Positions 16,125 to 24,626 are shown, counted from the stretch's first letter. The stretch is DNA of 35,534 bases from Nocardiopsis alkaliphila YIM 80379 (GCF_000341005.1 NZ_ANBD01000093.1:12067-47600), one strand, 5' to 3'. Notes: generated by a model not told the origin, from the sequence alone. A program made the numbers and translations.

Positions 16125-17474
16125 ATGGCCGAACACGAACTGGTGGTGCGGGCCGACCGTGCCCTCACCCCCGAGGGGGAGCGACCCGTCAGCGTGGTGG
16201 TGGACGCGGGGCGGATCACCGACGTCCTCGATGGCGCGGACACACCCGTCACCGCCCGGAACGAACTGCGTCTGGCCGGGGACGAGGTGCTGCTGCCCGG
16301 GCTGGTCGACAGCCACGTGCACATCAACGAGCCCGGCCGCGCCGAGTGGGAGGGGTTCGCCAGCGCCACCCGTGCCGCAGCCCTGGGCGGGGTGACCACG
16401 ATCGTGGACATGCCGCTCAACAGCGTGCCGCCCACGACCACCACCGACAACCTCAAGACCAAGAAGGCGGCGGCCCAGGGCAAGCTCGCGGTGGACGTGG
16501 GGTTCTGGGGCGGGGCCGTTCCCGAGAACACCGGACCCACGACGACGGGCGCTCTCTTTGACCTGTGGTCCGAGGGCGTGTTCGGGTTCAAGGCGTTCCT
16601 GTCGCCTTCGGGGGTGGACGAATTCGGACACCTGGACCCCGAGCACCTGCACAGCGCGGCCACCGCCATCGGTGACTGCGGTGGCCGATTGATCGTGCAC
16701 GCCGAGGACCCGAAGGTCTTGGCGGCGGCTCCGGCCGTCTCCGGGCGTTCCTACGCGGACTTCCTGGCATCGCGCCCCGATGAGGCCGAGCACGCGGCGA
16801 TCGCGCTGGTCATCGAGACCGCCCGTCGCACCGGGGTGCGAGCGCACGTCCTGCACCTGTCCAGTGCTTCGGCGCTGCCGTTGATCGCCCAGGCCAAACA
16901 GGAGGGCGTGCCGCTCACCGTGGAGAGCTGCCCGCACTACCTCACCCTGGCCGCCGAGGAGATTCCGGCGGGTGACACCAGCTACAAGTGCTGCCCGCCC
17001 ATCCGGGACGTCGCCAACCGCGACCTGCTCTGGCGGGCACTCCAGGACGGGACCATCGACTGCGTGGTCAGCGATCACTCACCCAGTACCCCCGACCTGA
17101 AAGATTTGGACACAGGGGATTTCGGTACCGCCTGGGGCGGTGTGGCGGGGCTTCAGGTGGGCCTGTCCGCCATGTGGACCGAGGCGGAGGGGCGAGGGGT
17201 TCCGCTTGCCGAGGTCGTGCGGTGGATGTCCGCTGAACCCGCCCGCGTCGCCGGTATCGAGGGCAAGGGCGCGATCGTGGTGGGGAATCAGGCCGACCTG
17301 GCCGTGTTCGCTCCCGAGGAGCCGTTCCGTGTATCGGTGGGGGAGTTGGCGCACCGTAATCCGGTGAGTGCCTACGACGGTGCCGAGCTGAAGGGGAGGG
17401 TGCGGCGCACGCTGCTTCGGGGCGTGGAGGTCACGGCGCACAGTACGAACGGCCGCATGGTATTCCGGGCATAG
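16125..17474 (+). CDS. allB: Allantoinase
   Basis: A 449-residue amidohydrolase-superfamily enzyme that opens the hydantoin ring of allantoin to allantoate. Metal ligands are visible: HVH at H64 and H66, the carbamylated lysine K156 in FGFKAFLS, H192 in VHAED, H244 in VLHLSS, and D317 in VVSDHSP. Allantoinase-like signatures are [40 protein letters not shown] and the C-terminal NPVSAYDG. The length is normal. It starts 5 nt after the CitE-like gene, with AGGAG sites inside the junction, and is probably co-transcribed from the promoter at 14745. A 770-bp non-coding region follows. Confidence 0.95.
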   Translation: MAEHELVVRADRALTPEGERPVSVVVDAGRITDVLDGADTPVTARNELRLAGDEVLLPGLVDSHVHINEPGRAEWEGFASATRAAALGGVTTIVDMPLNSVPPTTTTDNLKTKKAAAQGKLAVDVGFWGGAVPENTGPTTTGALFDLWSEGVFGFKAFLSPSGVDEFGHLDPEHLHSAATAIGDCGGRLIVHAEDPKVLAAAPAVSGRSYADFLASRPDEAEHAAIALVIETARRTGVRAHVLHLSSASALPLIAQAKQEGVPLTVESCPHYLTLAAEEIPAGDTSYKCCPPIRDVANRDLLWRALQDGTIDCVVSDHSPSTPDLKDLDTGDFGTAWGGVAGLQVGLSAMWTEAEGRGVPLAEVVRWMSAEPARVAGIEGKGAIVVGNQADLAVFAPEEPFRVSVGELAHRNPVSAYDGAELKGRVRRTLLRGVEVTAHSTNGRMVFRA

Positions 17475-17526
17475 ACGCTGTTGTTCGGAGCGGGGCGCTC
17501 GGGGTGTCGGTGGTGCCCGAGCGCGT

Positions 17527-17558
17527 GGGGTGGGGTGGGCGGGGCGCCTGGGGTGGGG
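17527..17558 (+). other. G-quadruplex motif downstream of allB
   Basis: Six closely spaced G runs on the plus strand: G4-T-G4-T-G3-C-G4, five other bases, then G4-T-G4. The loops are 1-5 nt, well inside the canonical quadruplex definition. It begins 52 nt after the allB stop, on the coding strand, and could pause or end transcription. Confidence 0.6.
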
Positions 17559-17637
17559 TGTGGTGGTGCCGATTGGGCGGCTGCCGGGTGGTGCCCCCGT
17601 TTCCCGCCGCGTGATGGTGGCCGTTTTTGCTGCGCGC

Positions 17638-17683
17638 GTCAAGGTCGTTCGTCCTCGCTGCGCTGCGGGCGCTCCACCTTGAC
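17638..17683. repeat. Inverted repeat, possible dispersed intergenic element
   Basis: GTCAAGGT (17638-17645) and ACCTTGAC (17676-17683) flank a GC-rich centre with GCTGCGCTGCGGGCGCTCC-like sequence. Similar arrangements are, to my recollection, common in intergenic DNA of high-GC actinomycetes; this was not checked. Confidence 0.4.
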
Positions 17684-17991
17684 CCGCTTGGCTTCAACGG
17701 CGGGGTCGGCGGCTATCAGGAAACGGGGAAGGTGTGGTCGGGGACCTTCGGGTCCCGGGCCCCGGGTCCTGGGCTTGGCCCGGGCCTTTCCGGCTCACGG
17801 GCCTTGGCCCGGGGCCTTCCGGCCCCTCCGGCCGCTGGGCGGCCGGGTTCCTGCCCGTCCGCCTGGTGGGAATCGGTGGGCGCGTCCCCGTGGGCGTGGG
17901 CAGAGCAACGACAGGCCCGGACCAGGTTTTGGGCCGGGGTGGGGGAAGGCCCACCGGTCCGGCGGGCCTGCTTCGGGTCTGTTTCGTTCGT

Positions 17992-18045
17992 GATCTTGCT
18001 TCCAGGGGCAAGGAAAGCGTTTTCCGTGCCCCTGGGAGCAAGATC
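17992..18045. repeat. Long palindromic hairpin, REP-like intergenic repeat
   Basis: Nineteen bases at 17992-18010 pair with 18027-18045 with a single G-U wobble. The stem continues inward through GGAAA/TTTCC around a GCGT loop, so nearly the whole 54 bp is one hairpin. It lacks a transposase or coding content. The size and perfection suggest a dispersed palindromic repeat or a bidirectional terminator. Confidence 0.65.
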
Positions 18046-18139
18046 GATTTCGTGCCGGTGTTGCGGGTGGCGCGTAACCGTGTTTTCGGGTGTGGGGTAC
18101 CCAGAGGGGGCGGGTCCTTGGGCTGTGGCCTGTGGCTCG

Positions 18140-18159
18140 CCCCCACCCCCACCCCGCCC
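18140..18159 (-). other. G-quadruplex motif downstream of alc
   Basis: The plus strand reads C5-A-C5-A-C4-G-C3, so the minus strand has four G runs with single-base loops. It lies about 90 nt after the alc stop on the alc coding strand, mirroring the motif after allB. Confidence 0.6.
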
Positions 18160-18250
18160 GCCGAGCACGACTCTCGCCTCACCTCAGGCGCCCCGGATAC
18201 CCCCAGGCACCCAGGGCGCCCCTACCCCCGGCGCCCCTCCTCTTCAGGAC

Positions 18251-19378
18251 CTACCTCTGCGCGGCCTCCCAGCGGGACTCGAGGTCGGCCACCCCGGCCT
18301 CGGTGAGCGAACCGTAGACGTGCAGGCGCGCCATGCCCCCGTCGGGGAAGGCGTCGACGCGCACGTGCGTAACGGTCACCGGGGCATCCAACACGAAACG
18401 GTGCGGGCTGTCGGGAACCAGGGAGGTCCGGCCGATGATCTCGAACCAGGCGTCCGGGTCGGCGCCGTGCGCGTCACGACCCAGGATGGTGATCCAGCCG
18501 GCCGCGTTGCCCTTGAGATAGGCGGTGTCCACCTCCAAGGCACGCACGGTGGCCTGGGCGGTCAGCCGGAAACGCACCCAGTCGTGGCCGGTGTCGCGAC
18601 GTCGTCGATTCTCCCAACCGTCGTCCATCTTGTGCGAACGGCCCGGGGCGATGATGTTCTCGGGCGGCGAGTAGAAGCGGTCCGAGGCGTCCTCGACGGT
18701 GCCGCCGTTGAGTAGGGCCGCCACGTCGAAGGAGCCCTGTGCGGCCAGCCAGACGGGGTCGGCGATGGGTTCGCCGTACACGCGCAGTCGAGCCACGCCA
18801 CCATCGGGGAACTGCTTCAAGCGCAGGTGCGTCCAGCGGCGGGTCGAGGTGACCTCGAAGCCGTTGGCGGCGTGTCCGTACACGGGGGTGCGCGGCACCA
18901 GTTCGGTCCAGTCGGCGGCCAAGAGTTCCTCGCTGGTGGGGGTGCCCTCCATGTGGGTGGCTTCGACGGCGACCTCGGTGGGGTGGTTGCCGCGAAAGTG
19001 TGCGGTGTCCACGTTCAAGGCGCGAATGAGGCCGGGCAGGGCCAGCCGGATGAGTGCCCAGTCATGGTCGTCTGTTCCGGGGTGCGGTTGTTCGGCGCCG
19101 GGACCACGCCGACGTCGGGTCTCCCAGCCGTCCATGACCTTGCCCTTGTGCCCGAACGCGTGCGGGTCGAACACCGCCGGTTCGGGTTTGAGGAGGTTCT
19201 CGCGCTGGGCGAAGAACTCGTCGTTGGCGGCGACCACGCCGCCACCCAGGCGCCGGTCGGCGAGGTCGATCAGGCCGGCGAAGTCGAGTTCGCTCTCCTT
19301 GTAGTCGGCGTAGGGGTCACCGCCTCCGTAGGGCTGGGCGTTGTAGGCACGAGGGTCGAAGGGCTGGGCCCCGCTCAT
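18251..19378 (-). CDS. alc: Allantoicase
   Basis: A 375-residue allantoicase that hydrolyses allantoate to ureidoglycolate and urea. The internal duplication typical of the family is plain. KVMDGWETRRRR and KMDDGWENRRRR, ALNVDTAHFRGN and ALEVDTAYLKGN, and THLRLKQFPDGGVARLRVYGE and THVRVDAFPDGGMARLHVYGS each occur once per half, about 170 residues apart. The N-terminal FAGLIDLADRRLGGGVVAANDEFFA is a strong family marker. The ATG at 19378 has AGGAG 5 nt upstream. The gene converges on allB and stands downstream of lysR, with its own AT-rich promoter region. It completes the urate-to-ureidoglycolate route with the genes at 20498-24522. Confidence 0.95.
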   Translation of the reverse strand: MSGAQPFDPRAYNAQPYGGGDPYADYKESELDFAGLIDLADRRLGGGVVAANDEFFAQRENLLKPEPAVFDPHAFGHKGKVMDGWETRRRRGPGAEQPHPGTDDHDWALIRLALPGLIRALNVDTAHFRGNHPTEVAVEATHMEGTPTSEELLAADWTELVPRTPVYGHAANGFEVTSTRRWTHLRLKQFPDGGVARLRVYGEPIADPVWLAAQGSFDVAALLNGGTVEDASDRFYSPPENIIAPGRSHKMDDGWENRRRRDTGHDWVRFRLTAQATVRALEVDTAYLKGNAAGWITILGRDAHGADPDAWFEIIGRTSLVPDSPHRFVLDAPVTVTHVRVDAFPDGGMARLHVYGSLTEAGVADLESRWEAAQR

Positions 19379-19408
19379 GGTGCTCCTGTCACGTCTATTG
19401 ATGGGATG

Positions 19409-19441
19409 TTTCCAGGTTGACAGGAAAAAACGATAATTTCC
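19409..19441. promoter_or_regulatory. Candidate operator with three evenly spaced half-sites upstream of alc
   Basis: TTTCC (19409-19413), GGAAA (19423-19427) and TTTCC (19437-19441) alternate in orientation with exactly 9 nt between each. They sit in an unusually AT-rich stretch 31-63 nt before the alc ATG. Both overlapping dyads fit a dimeric regulator; the adjacent LysR-type protein is the obvious candidate. Confidence 0.4.
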
Positions 19442-19465
19442 AGCGAAAGTTTTTGATCTATATGT

Positions 19466-20413
19466 TCACTTAAACTGAACATTGCTGCTTTGTAGAAGTG
19501 CGGCGGCCTCGGCGAGGGCGCCAAGAGCGGCGTCGATCTGAGGGCGTCGGCCCGAACCCGCGCGCACCGCCCACACCACGTGCCTGCGCGGCTGATCGGC
19601 TTGAGGAGTGCGCAGCACCACCCCCGGGGTATCCTCGGCCGCGGCCAACCGGGGGATGAGCGCCACCCCGAATCCGGCGGCGACCAGGTCCAGGATCGCC
19701 CGCCAATCGGAGGCCACGTGCCCCTGGCGGGGAACGAAACCGGCTTGGGCGCAGGCGGCGAGGGTGATCTCGCGCCAAGGCCCGGAGGCCCCATAGATCC
19801 AGGGTTCCTCGGCCAGGTCGCGTAGCGACGGCGCCGGAGCGTCGGCCGCTCTGTGTCCAGCGGGCAGCGCCACGTCCAAGGGGTCGGCCAGCAACTCGCC
19901 CCGCTCATAGCGCCCGTCCTGGTCACCGGGTGCGTGTGCGGCCAGGGACAGACCGATGTCGATCTCCCCGGCGGCGAGTAGGTCGTACACCTCGGCCGCC
20001 TCGGCCTGGTGCACCCTGGTACGCAGCTTCGGGTGGGAACGACGCAGGGAATCCAGCGCGGGTACGACCAGGGCCGGGATGGCGGTGGCGAAGGACCCCA
20101 CTCGCACACGTCCGACCTCACCACGGACGAATCGGTCGAGTTCGGCCTCCGCCCGTTCCAGTTGCGCCAGCACCACGTCGGTGTGGCGCAACAACACGTG
20201 CGCGGCCTCGGTCAGCCGAACCCTGCGCCCGTGGGCCTCCAGCAGGGCCACCCCCGCCTGTTCGGACAAGGTGGACAATTGCTGGGAGACGGCCGAGGGC
20301 GTCATGGACAACGCCTCGGCGGTCGCCCGGACGGTTCCGAGTTCGTGGAGGGTGCGGAGCACACGGAGCTTACGCAGATCCCATTCGGTCACCCTCACAG
20401 GAATACCATTCAC
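19466..20413 (-). CDS. LysR-family transcriptional regulator
   Basis: A 315-residue LysR-type regulator. The N-terminal helix-turn-helix is in LRKLRVLRTLHELGTVRATAEALSMTPSAVSQQLSTLSEQAGVALLEAHGRRVRLT (residues ~12-68). The effector domain begins near GRVRVGSFATAIPALVVPAL, with the later IGLSLA and GFGVALIPRLA segments. The start is uncertain: GTG at 20413 gives MNGIPVRVTEWDL, while GTG at 20392 would begin at TEWDL. The gene lies between the permease and alc, all on the minus strand, and a strong hairpin separates it from the permease. It probably controls part of this purine cluster. A GTTCA-N7-TGAAC dyad overlaps its 3' end. Confidence 0.88.
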   Translation of the reverse strand: MNGIPVRVTEWDLRKLRVLRTLHELGTVRATAEALSMTPSAVSQQLSTLSEQAGVALLEAHGRRVRLTEAAHVLLRHTDVVLAQLERAEAELDRFVRGEVGRVRVGSFATAIPALVVPALDSLRRSHPKLRTRVHQAEAAEVYDLLAAGEIDIGLSLAAHAPGDQDGRYERGELLADPLDVALPAGHRAADAPAPSLRDLAEEPWIYGASGPWREITLAACAQAGFVPRQGHVASDWRAILDLVAAGFGVALIPRLAAAEDTPGVVLRTPQADQPRRHVVWAVRAGSGRRPQIDAALGALAEAAALLQSSNVQFK

Positions 20414-20447
20414 TTTCGCTTAACGGAATCGAAGCCCCGAACACGAA

Positions 20448-20481
20448 GGGGTGGGACGCACGGCCACCGTGCGTCCACCCC
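20448..20481 (-). terminator. Strong hairpin terminator after the permease gene
   Basis: Bases 20448-20463 pair with 20467-20481 over 15 bp with one bulged G and a 3-nt loop. It starts 17 nt after the permease stop on the minus strand, so lysR is likely transcribed separately. Confidence 0.75.
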
Positions 20482-20497
20482 TGGGAATCGCGGTCGG

Positions 20498-21988
20498 TCA
20501 GGCCCTCTCACCGGCGCCGCGATAGGCGGCCTCGGCCTGATCGGTGTACTTGGCCTCACCTGGTCCGGCGCTACCGATGTCCGCCGGGTCGATGTCGGCG
20601 GGCGGCCTCGAGGGCGGACGGCCGATCACGTTGAAGCAGATGTTCAACAGGATCGACACGATCGCCGCGCCGATGATGCCCGAGTGCGCGATCATCTCGA
20701 CCTGCTCCGGGAGGAAGGCGTAGAAGGTCGGGTAGGCGAGAGGGATGATGGCCACACCGATGGAGCCGGCCACCAGAACCAGGTTGAGGTTGTCGGTGAA
20801 GTCCACCTTGGCCAAGGTCTTGATACCGCTGGCGGCCACGGTGCCGAATAGGACCAGACCCGCCCCACCCAGGACCGGGGTCGGTAGGGCGGCCATGACC
20901 CCGCCCAGGATCGGGAACATCCCCAGCAATAGAAGGATGCCCGCGCCGGTGGCCACCACGTAACGGCTGCGGACCCCGGTCAGGGCGAGCAGGCCGATGT
21001 TCTGCGCGAAGGAACTGGTGGGGGTGGCGTTGAGGATCGGGCCGATGATGGAGCCGCTCACGTCGGCGCGCAGACCCGCGGAGATGCGCTTGGCGTCGAC
21101 CTTGGATCCGGTGATCTCGGCCACCGCGATGATGTGTGAGGCCCCCTCGGTGAGTACCACCAGCATGATGATGCACATGGTGACGATCGCGGTGATCTCG
21201 AAGCGCGGCGCACCGAAGTAGAACACCGAGGTCGGGTTGAACACGATGTCGGCCTCGCCCACCCGGCTGAAGTCGGCCATGCCGAGTGGGACGGCCACGA
21301 GGGTGCCGACGAGCAGCCCGAGCAGAATGGACAGGCGACCCCAGACGCCGGGGAAGAGTCGGGAACCGATGAGGATGACCACGAGTGTCACCCCGGCCAG
21401 TGCGAGGTTGGCCGTGGGGGCGGCCGAGACGGTGGAACCGTCCTCGAGGGTGCGAGTGGCGCCGTCCATGATCCAGCGGGCCGCCACCGGCATCAGGCTG
21501 ATGCCGATGACGGTGATGATCGTGCCGGTGACGATCGGTGGGAAGAAGCGGATGAGCTGTCCGAAGAAGGGTGTCAGCAAGAGCGCGAACACACCGGCGG
21601 CCATGGACGCGCCGAAGGCCACGGGCAGGTTCTCCCCGCTGTGGCCTGCGGCCAAGGTGGCGATGGCGCTGACGGGGACGAAGGAGCAGGCCACCACGAT
21701 CGGCATCTGCGCGCCGATCCGACGGTGACCCACGGTCTGCAGGAGGGTGGCGATCCCGGCCACCACAAGCGCGCCGCTGACGAGGATTCCCATGGCGGCG
21801 GGGTCGTTCGCGAGCCCAGCGGCGGCGCCGATGACCAAGGCCGGTGCCACCGCACCGGCGTACATGGTGAGGATGTGCTGGAGCCCGTAGATCAGCAGAA
21901 GCCGCGCTGGCGGCTTCTCGTCCTCGGGGCGGGTGGAGGGAGTGGCGTTCGTTATGACCGAGTCCTTAGCGGACGCATTGTTCGACAT
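20498..21988 (-). CDS. NCS2 nucleobase:cation symporter, urate/xanthine permease type
   Basis: A 496-residue polytopic membrane protein of the nucleobase-ascorbate transporter family, with about 12-14 hydrophobic segments. Signatures are LLLIYGLQHILTMYAGAVAPALVIG near the N-terminus (QH motif), VVLTEGASHIIAVAEITG with the substrate-binding Glu, and NATPTSSFAQNIGLLALTGVRSRYV, the family motif QNxGxxxxTxxxSR. Position among uricase, HIU hydrolase and OHCU decarboxylase genes suggests urate or xanthine import rather than uracil. The ATG at 21988 is the last one before conserved sequence; only a weak ribosome site is present. The N- and C-terminal ~35 residues are hydrophilic. Confidence 0.9.
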   Translation of the reverse strand: MSNNASAKDSVITNATPSTRPEDEKPPARLLLIYGLQHILTMYAGAVAPALVIGAAAGLANDPAAMGILVSGALVVAGIATLLQTVGHRRIGAQMPIVVACSFVPVSAIATLAAGHSGENLPVAFGASMAAGVFALLLTPFFGQLIRFFPPIVTGTIITVIGISLMPVAARWIMDGATRTLEDGSTVSAAPTANLALAGVTLVVILIGSRLFPGVWGRLSILLGLLVGTLVAVPLGMADFSRVGEADIVFNPTSVFYFGAPRFEITAIVTMCIIMLVVLTEGASHIIAVAEITGSKVDAKRISAGLRADVSGSIIGPILNATPTSSFAQNIGLLALTGVRSRYVVATGAGILLLLGMFPILGGVMAALPTPVLGGAGLVLFGTVAASGIKTLAKVDFTDNLNLVLVAGSIGVAIIPLAYPTFYAFLPEQVEMIAHSGIIGAAIVSILLNICFNVIGRPPSRPPADIDPADIGSAGPGEAKYTDQAEAAYRGAGERA

Positions 21989-22218
21989 GGCCGGTTTCCA
22001 GCCTTTGCGGTATGTGGTCGGTCGATGACCTGGTTTTTCGGATCGGGGATCCGGATGCTGTCGAACCGGCCGAGACACGCCGTTGTCGGGCACGCCGAAG
22101 GCCGGCGGGGCCCACCGCGAGGGTGGGCAGGCGAGGAACGTCCTTGGATGCAATCGCGGATCCGAGCGTGCGCGCGAGGCGAGCGGGTTCGCCGCCCCGT
22201 CGCCGGAGGAACCCTCGA

Positions 22219-22258
22219 GGTCTCCGGGGCCCGGTGGTGCGCACGGACCCCGGAGACC
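22219..22258. terminator. Hairpin in the uricase-permease spacer
   Basis: GGTCTCCGGGG (22219-22229) pairs perfectly with 22248-22258 around an 18-nt loop. It lies in the 370-bp gap between uricase and the permease, downstream of uricase. It may be a terminator for uricase or part of the permease leader. The rest of this gap (21989-22362) shows no gene. Confidence 0.5.
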
Positions 22259-22362
22259 ATGACGAGTCGAGGTGGGACCGGAACGGGGGTGCCCCTTCGC
22301 ACCGGGGGAATCCGGTGCCCCGAGCATGGGCTCAGGGGCGGAAACGGCTCACCGAGGACTTC

Positions 22363-23259
22363 CTAGAGGAAACCCGGGACGGTCTTCCAAGCGTCACCGG
22401 CGTCGGGGGCGTCGTCGCGTACGACGGAGGCCTCGATCTTTCCGTAGGGGCGGTCCGCGGCGAAGAAGACCTCGTTGGGGTTGTCCAGACCGAAGGGGGA
22501 CAGGTCCACCAGGAAGTGGTGCTTGTTCGGCATGGAGAAACGGATCTCCGCGATCTCCGGGTGGGCCTCCAGGACGGCCTGACCCATCGCGTACAGCGTC
22601 TGCTGCAGGGCGAGGCTGTGCGTTCGGGCGAAGGCATCCAGGCACAGGGCGCGGACGGAAGCGTAGACCTTGTCGAAGTCGTGGTCGGTACCGACGTAGC
22701 GCCAACGGGCGGCGACGTCGGTGGCCAGGATTCGGTCATTGGTCTCCGGCAGGGTGGTGTACCGGGTCTTGGGGTAGCTGTGGAACTCCGAGCCGGTGGA
22801 CTTGAGGACGGTCAGGCCCTCGAAACCGGAGATCACCCACTCCTTGTCGCCCTCCTTGTTGATGACGGTGGTGCGGGTCTCGGCGCCGGTGCGGGCGAAC
22901 GCGTGGTCGTGCGGTCCCTCGGAGGTGGTGATGCGCTCCCAGGAGTATTCCTCGATCTCCTGGCGGGCGCCGTGAACGTACTCGTGCTCGTCCACGAAGT
23001 GCCGGGCCAAGCGCAGGGCGAAGTCCTCGATCGTGCCGACGCCGCCCCACTCACGGGCCTTGGCGTAGACGGTGTTCTTCTGGGTGTCGGTCGGCAGGCA
23101 CTTGGCGTTGTCGCCGATGGTGTGGACTTCTTCCAGGTCTCCGCGGAGCTGGGAGGTGACGTTGACGTCCTTGATGCGGTGGACGTCGGTGTCGCGGTTG
23201 ATGTGGACGAGGCGGACCTCGGCCTTGCCGTACTGGTTGTCTCCGAGCCTGATGCCCAT
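22363..23259 (-). CDS. Uricase (urate oxidase)
   Basis: A cofactor-free urate oxidase that converts urate to 5-hydroxyisourate. With the ATG at 23259 it has 298 residues, the normal length. The catalytic Lys is in NQYGKAEVRLV (K12) and the Thr-Asp pair is in CLPTDTQKNTVYA (T57-D58). Other marks are RHFVDEHEYVHGA, GFEGLTVLKSTGSEFHSYPKTRYTTLPET, SLALQQTLYAMGQAVL and the NKHHFLVDLSPFG segment with the active-site His. ATG 23259 is preferred because GGAG lies 9 nt upstream and the family starts near IRLG.NQYGKAE; ATG 23274 would add 5 residues. It lies downstream of uraD-uraH after a 370-bp gap. Confidence 0.95.
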   Translation of the reverse strand: MGIRLGDNQYGKAEVRLVHINRDTDVHRIKDVNVTSQLRGDLEEVHTIGDNAKCLPTDTQKNTVYAKAREWGGVGTIEDFALRLARHFVDEHEYVHGARQEIEEYSWERITTSEGPHDHAFARTGAETRTTVINKEGDKEWVISGFEGLTVLKSTGSEFHSYPKTRYTTLPETNDRILATDVAARWRYVGTDHDFDKVYASVRALCLDAFARTHSLALQQTLYAMGQAVLEAHPEIAEIRFSMPNKHHFLVDLSPFGLDNPNEVFFAADRPYGKIEASVVRDDAPDAGDAWKTVPGFL

Positions 23260-23626
23260 CAGGGTGAGCTCCATCCGTGTGGATTCGTTTCATCGCTTGC
23301 GCGGTGCGCTGTGCGTATGAGGGAGGACCGCTGTGGTCATGCGGAAGGACCTGTCACGCACTCGAAGATCGGGGGTGTCTTTCGTCGGTCGTCTGGACTG
23401 ATGGATCTCCTGGATCGAAGGGGCCGGATGGCCTCAGGGGCTGTTTCGAGAGCCACGGGGCGTCATCATCCGTGGCGTCCACGGTCCTTGCGCCTTGAAG
23501 ACCCGTGGAGGTGCCGTAGGCGGGATCCGAGGAAGGAGGAGCACACCATGGGTGCCACGCTCTCTACTCGAACCCATTCCCGCCTTCCACACGCCCGAGC
23601 GCGGCGCAGGTCGTGAAGGACACCGT
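23260..23626. other. Uricase upstream spacer
   Basis: About 367 bases between uraH and uricase. It must hold the uricase leader and perhaps a promoter, but no convincing -35/-10 pair was found. The only coding candidate is the 22-codon plus-strand frame listed separately. Confidence 0.4.
23548..23616 (+). CDS. Possible 22-codon ORF with strong ribosome site
   Basis: An ATG follows GGAAGGAGGAG at ideal spacing on the plus strand and opens a 22-codon basic peptide (begins MGATLSTRTHSR, ends ARARRRS). It is antisense to the purine transcripts, with no plus-strand gene nearby. The ribosome site is among the best in the window, but there is no homology, so it may be chance. Confidence 0.25.
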   Translation: MGATLSTRTHSRLPHARARRRS

Positions 23627-23971
23627 CTAGGAGCCCCGGTAGGTCGAATAGGCGAACGGGCTGAGCAGGAGCGGCACGTGGTAGTGCGCGTCCTCGTCGG
23701 TGAGGTCGAACACGATGGTGACCTCGGGATAGAACCCCTTCTGGCCGGTAGCGGTGAAGTAGGACCCGGTGTCGAACACGACCCGGTAGTAACCGGCCTC
23801 GAGTTGGTCGGGGCCCAAGTCGGGTACGCGGCCGTCGTCGTTGGTACGTCCCTGGGCGAGCGGCTTCCAGGAGGTGCGTGCGCCATCGGCGGCGGCCTCC
23901 AAACGCACGGACACGTTACGGGCAGGCTGTCCCAACGCGGCGTCCAAGACGTGGGTGGTCACGTGGCTCAT
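23627..23971 (-). CDS. uraH: 5-hydroxyisourate hydrolase (transthyretin-like)
   Basis: A 114-residue HIU hydrolase that converts 5-hydroxyisourate to OHCU. It has the diagnostic C-terminal YRGS tetrapeptide, the N-terminal VTTHVLDAALGQPA segment and the AHYHVPLLLSPFAYSTYRGS block carrying active-site histidine. FDTGSYFTATGQKGFYPEVTIVF is the typical core. The length matches the bacterial family, with no fusion to the decarboxylase. The ATG at 23971 is preceded by GGAGG 4 nt upstream and overlaps the uraD stop by 4 bp, so the two are translationally coupled. Uricase follows on the same strand. Confidence 0.96.
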   Translation of the reverse strand: MSHVTTHVLDAALGQPARNVSVRLEAAADGARTSWKPLAQGRTNDDGRVPDLGPDQLEAGYYRVVFDTGSYFTATGQKGFYPEVTIVFDLTDEDAHYHVPLLLSPFAYSTYRGS

Positions 23972-24522
23972 GTGGCCTCCAACAGTTTGACCAGGCGAAG
24001 TCCGGCGATCTTGCGCAGTTCGTCGCCGACCACGCCCAGTTCGGTGGCGGGGTCGTTGTCCAGACGGGCGACCAGGTCGGCGAGGAGTTCGCGACTGGTG
24101 CGTCCGCTGGCACAGACGAGATAGATCTGCCCGAATCGCTCCTCGTACTCACCTTGTGCGTAGGTGAAGATCCGCTGGACACGGGCGGAGGCGTCATCGG
24201 TGTCGGCGGCGAAGGCGGACTGTTCGCTCCGCGACCAGGCCGACTCGGTTCCCGAGCCTTGAGCCTTCTCCCCGATACGGGGGTGGCGGGCCAGGGCTGT
24301 GGCGGCCTCGTCGGTGGTGATGGCGCGCGCGTACTCGTCCGCGAGGGCGAGGAGGGTGGTGCGGTCGGTGAAGGGGGCCCTCGATGCGAGGGCCTCCACC
24401 CAGCGGTCCACGTTGAGGCACTGGGCGAGTTCGGCGCGCAAGTCCTCCTGAGGCAGCCGGTTCAGACGGGCCAATCCCGGCTCGAGGGCCGCCCCCGAGG
24501 TGTCCGGGGTGGTCTGGGGCAT
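23968..24522 (-). CDS. uraD: 2-oxo-4-hydroxy-4-carboxy-5-ureidoimidazoline (OHCU) decarboxylase
   Basis: A 184-residue all-helical decarboxylase that yields S-allantoin from OHCU. The catalytic HPRIGEK motif is at H80. NRLPQEDLRAELAQCLNVDRWVEAL, the SEQSAF segment and YEERFGQIYLVCASGRTSRELLADLVARLDND are the other family blocks. The ATG at 24522 is chosen because AGGGAG lies 6 nt upstream; the frame is open to 24576 but the added sequence is not family-like. It is the first gene of the minus-strand run uraD-uraH-uricase and has a good promoter with a candidate operator, shared divergently with the hydroxypyruvate-isomerase-like gene. Confidence 0.95.
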   Translation of the reverse strand: MPQTTPDTSGAALEPGLARLNRLPQEDLRAELAQCLNVDRWVEALASRAPFTDRTTLLALADEYARAITTDEAATALARHPRIGEKAQGSGTESAWSRSEQSAFAADTDDASARVQRIFTYAQGEYEERFGQIYLVCASGRTSRELLADLVARLDNDPATELGVVGDELRKIAGLRLVKLLEAT

Positions 24523-24626
24523 GTTGTACTCCCTGGGCCGGTCGATCGGTTTTCGCGCGTGGAGTGGCTGTCCCACTGGGCGGAGTTCGCGTGACCGGCC
24601 GCGCTTTTCATAGAGCAGATAGTCGA

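Larger units (their letters stand above)
17475..18250. other. Long non-coding convergent region between allB and alc
   Basis: About 775 bases with no supported gene. Frames here are Pro/Gly/Arg-rich shadows. The stretch is G-rich on the plus strand at its left end and C-rich at its right end, with many CCGG/GGCC-type hairpins from 17740 to 17980. Long inverted repeats lie at 17638-17683 and 17992-18045. It looks like a repeat-filled spacer rather than a decayed gene. Confidence 0.6.

Noticed and set aside
17627..18715. 362-codon plus-strand and 162-codon minus-strand frames in the allB-alc spacer
   Set aside because: They run through palindromic repeats and into alc antisense; Pro/Arg/Gly bias with no domain.
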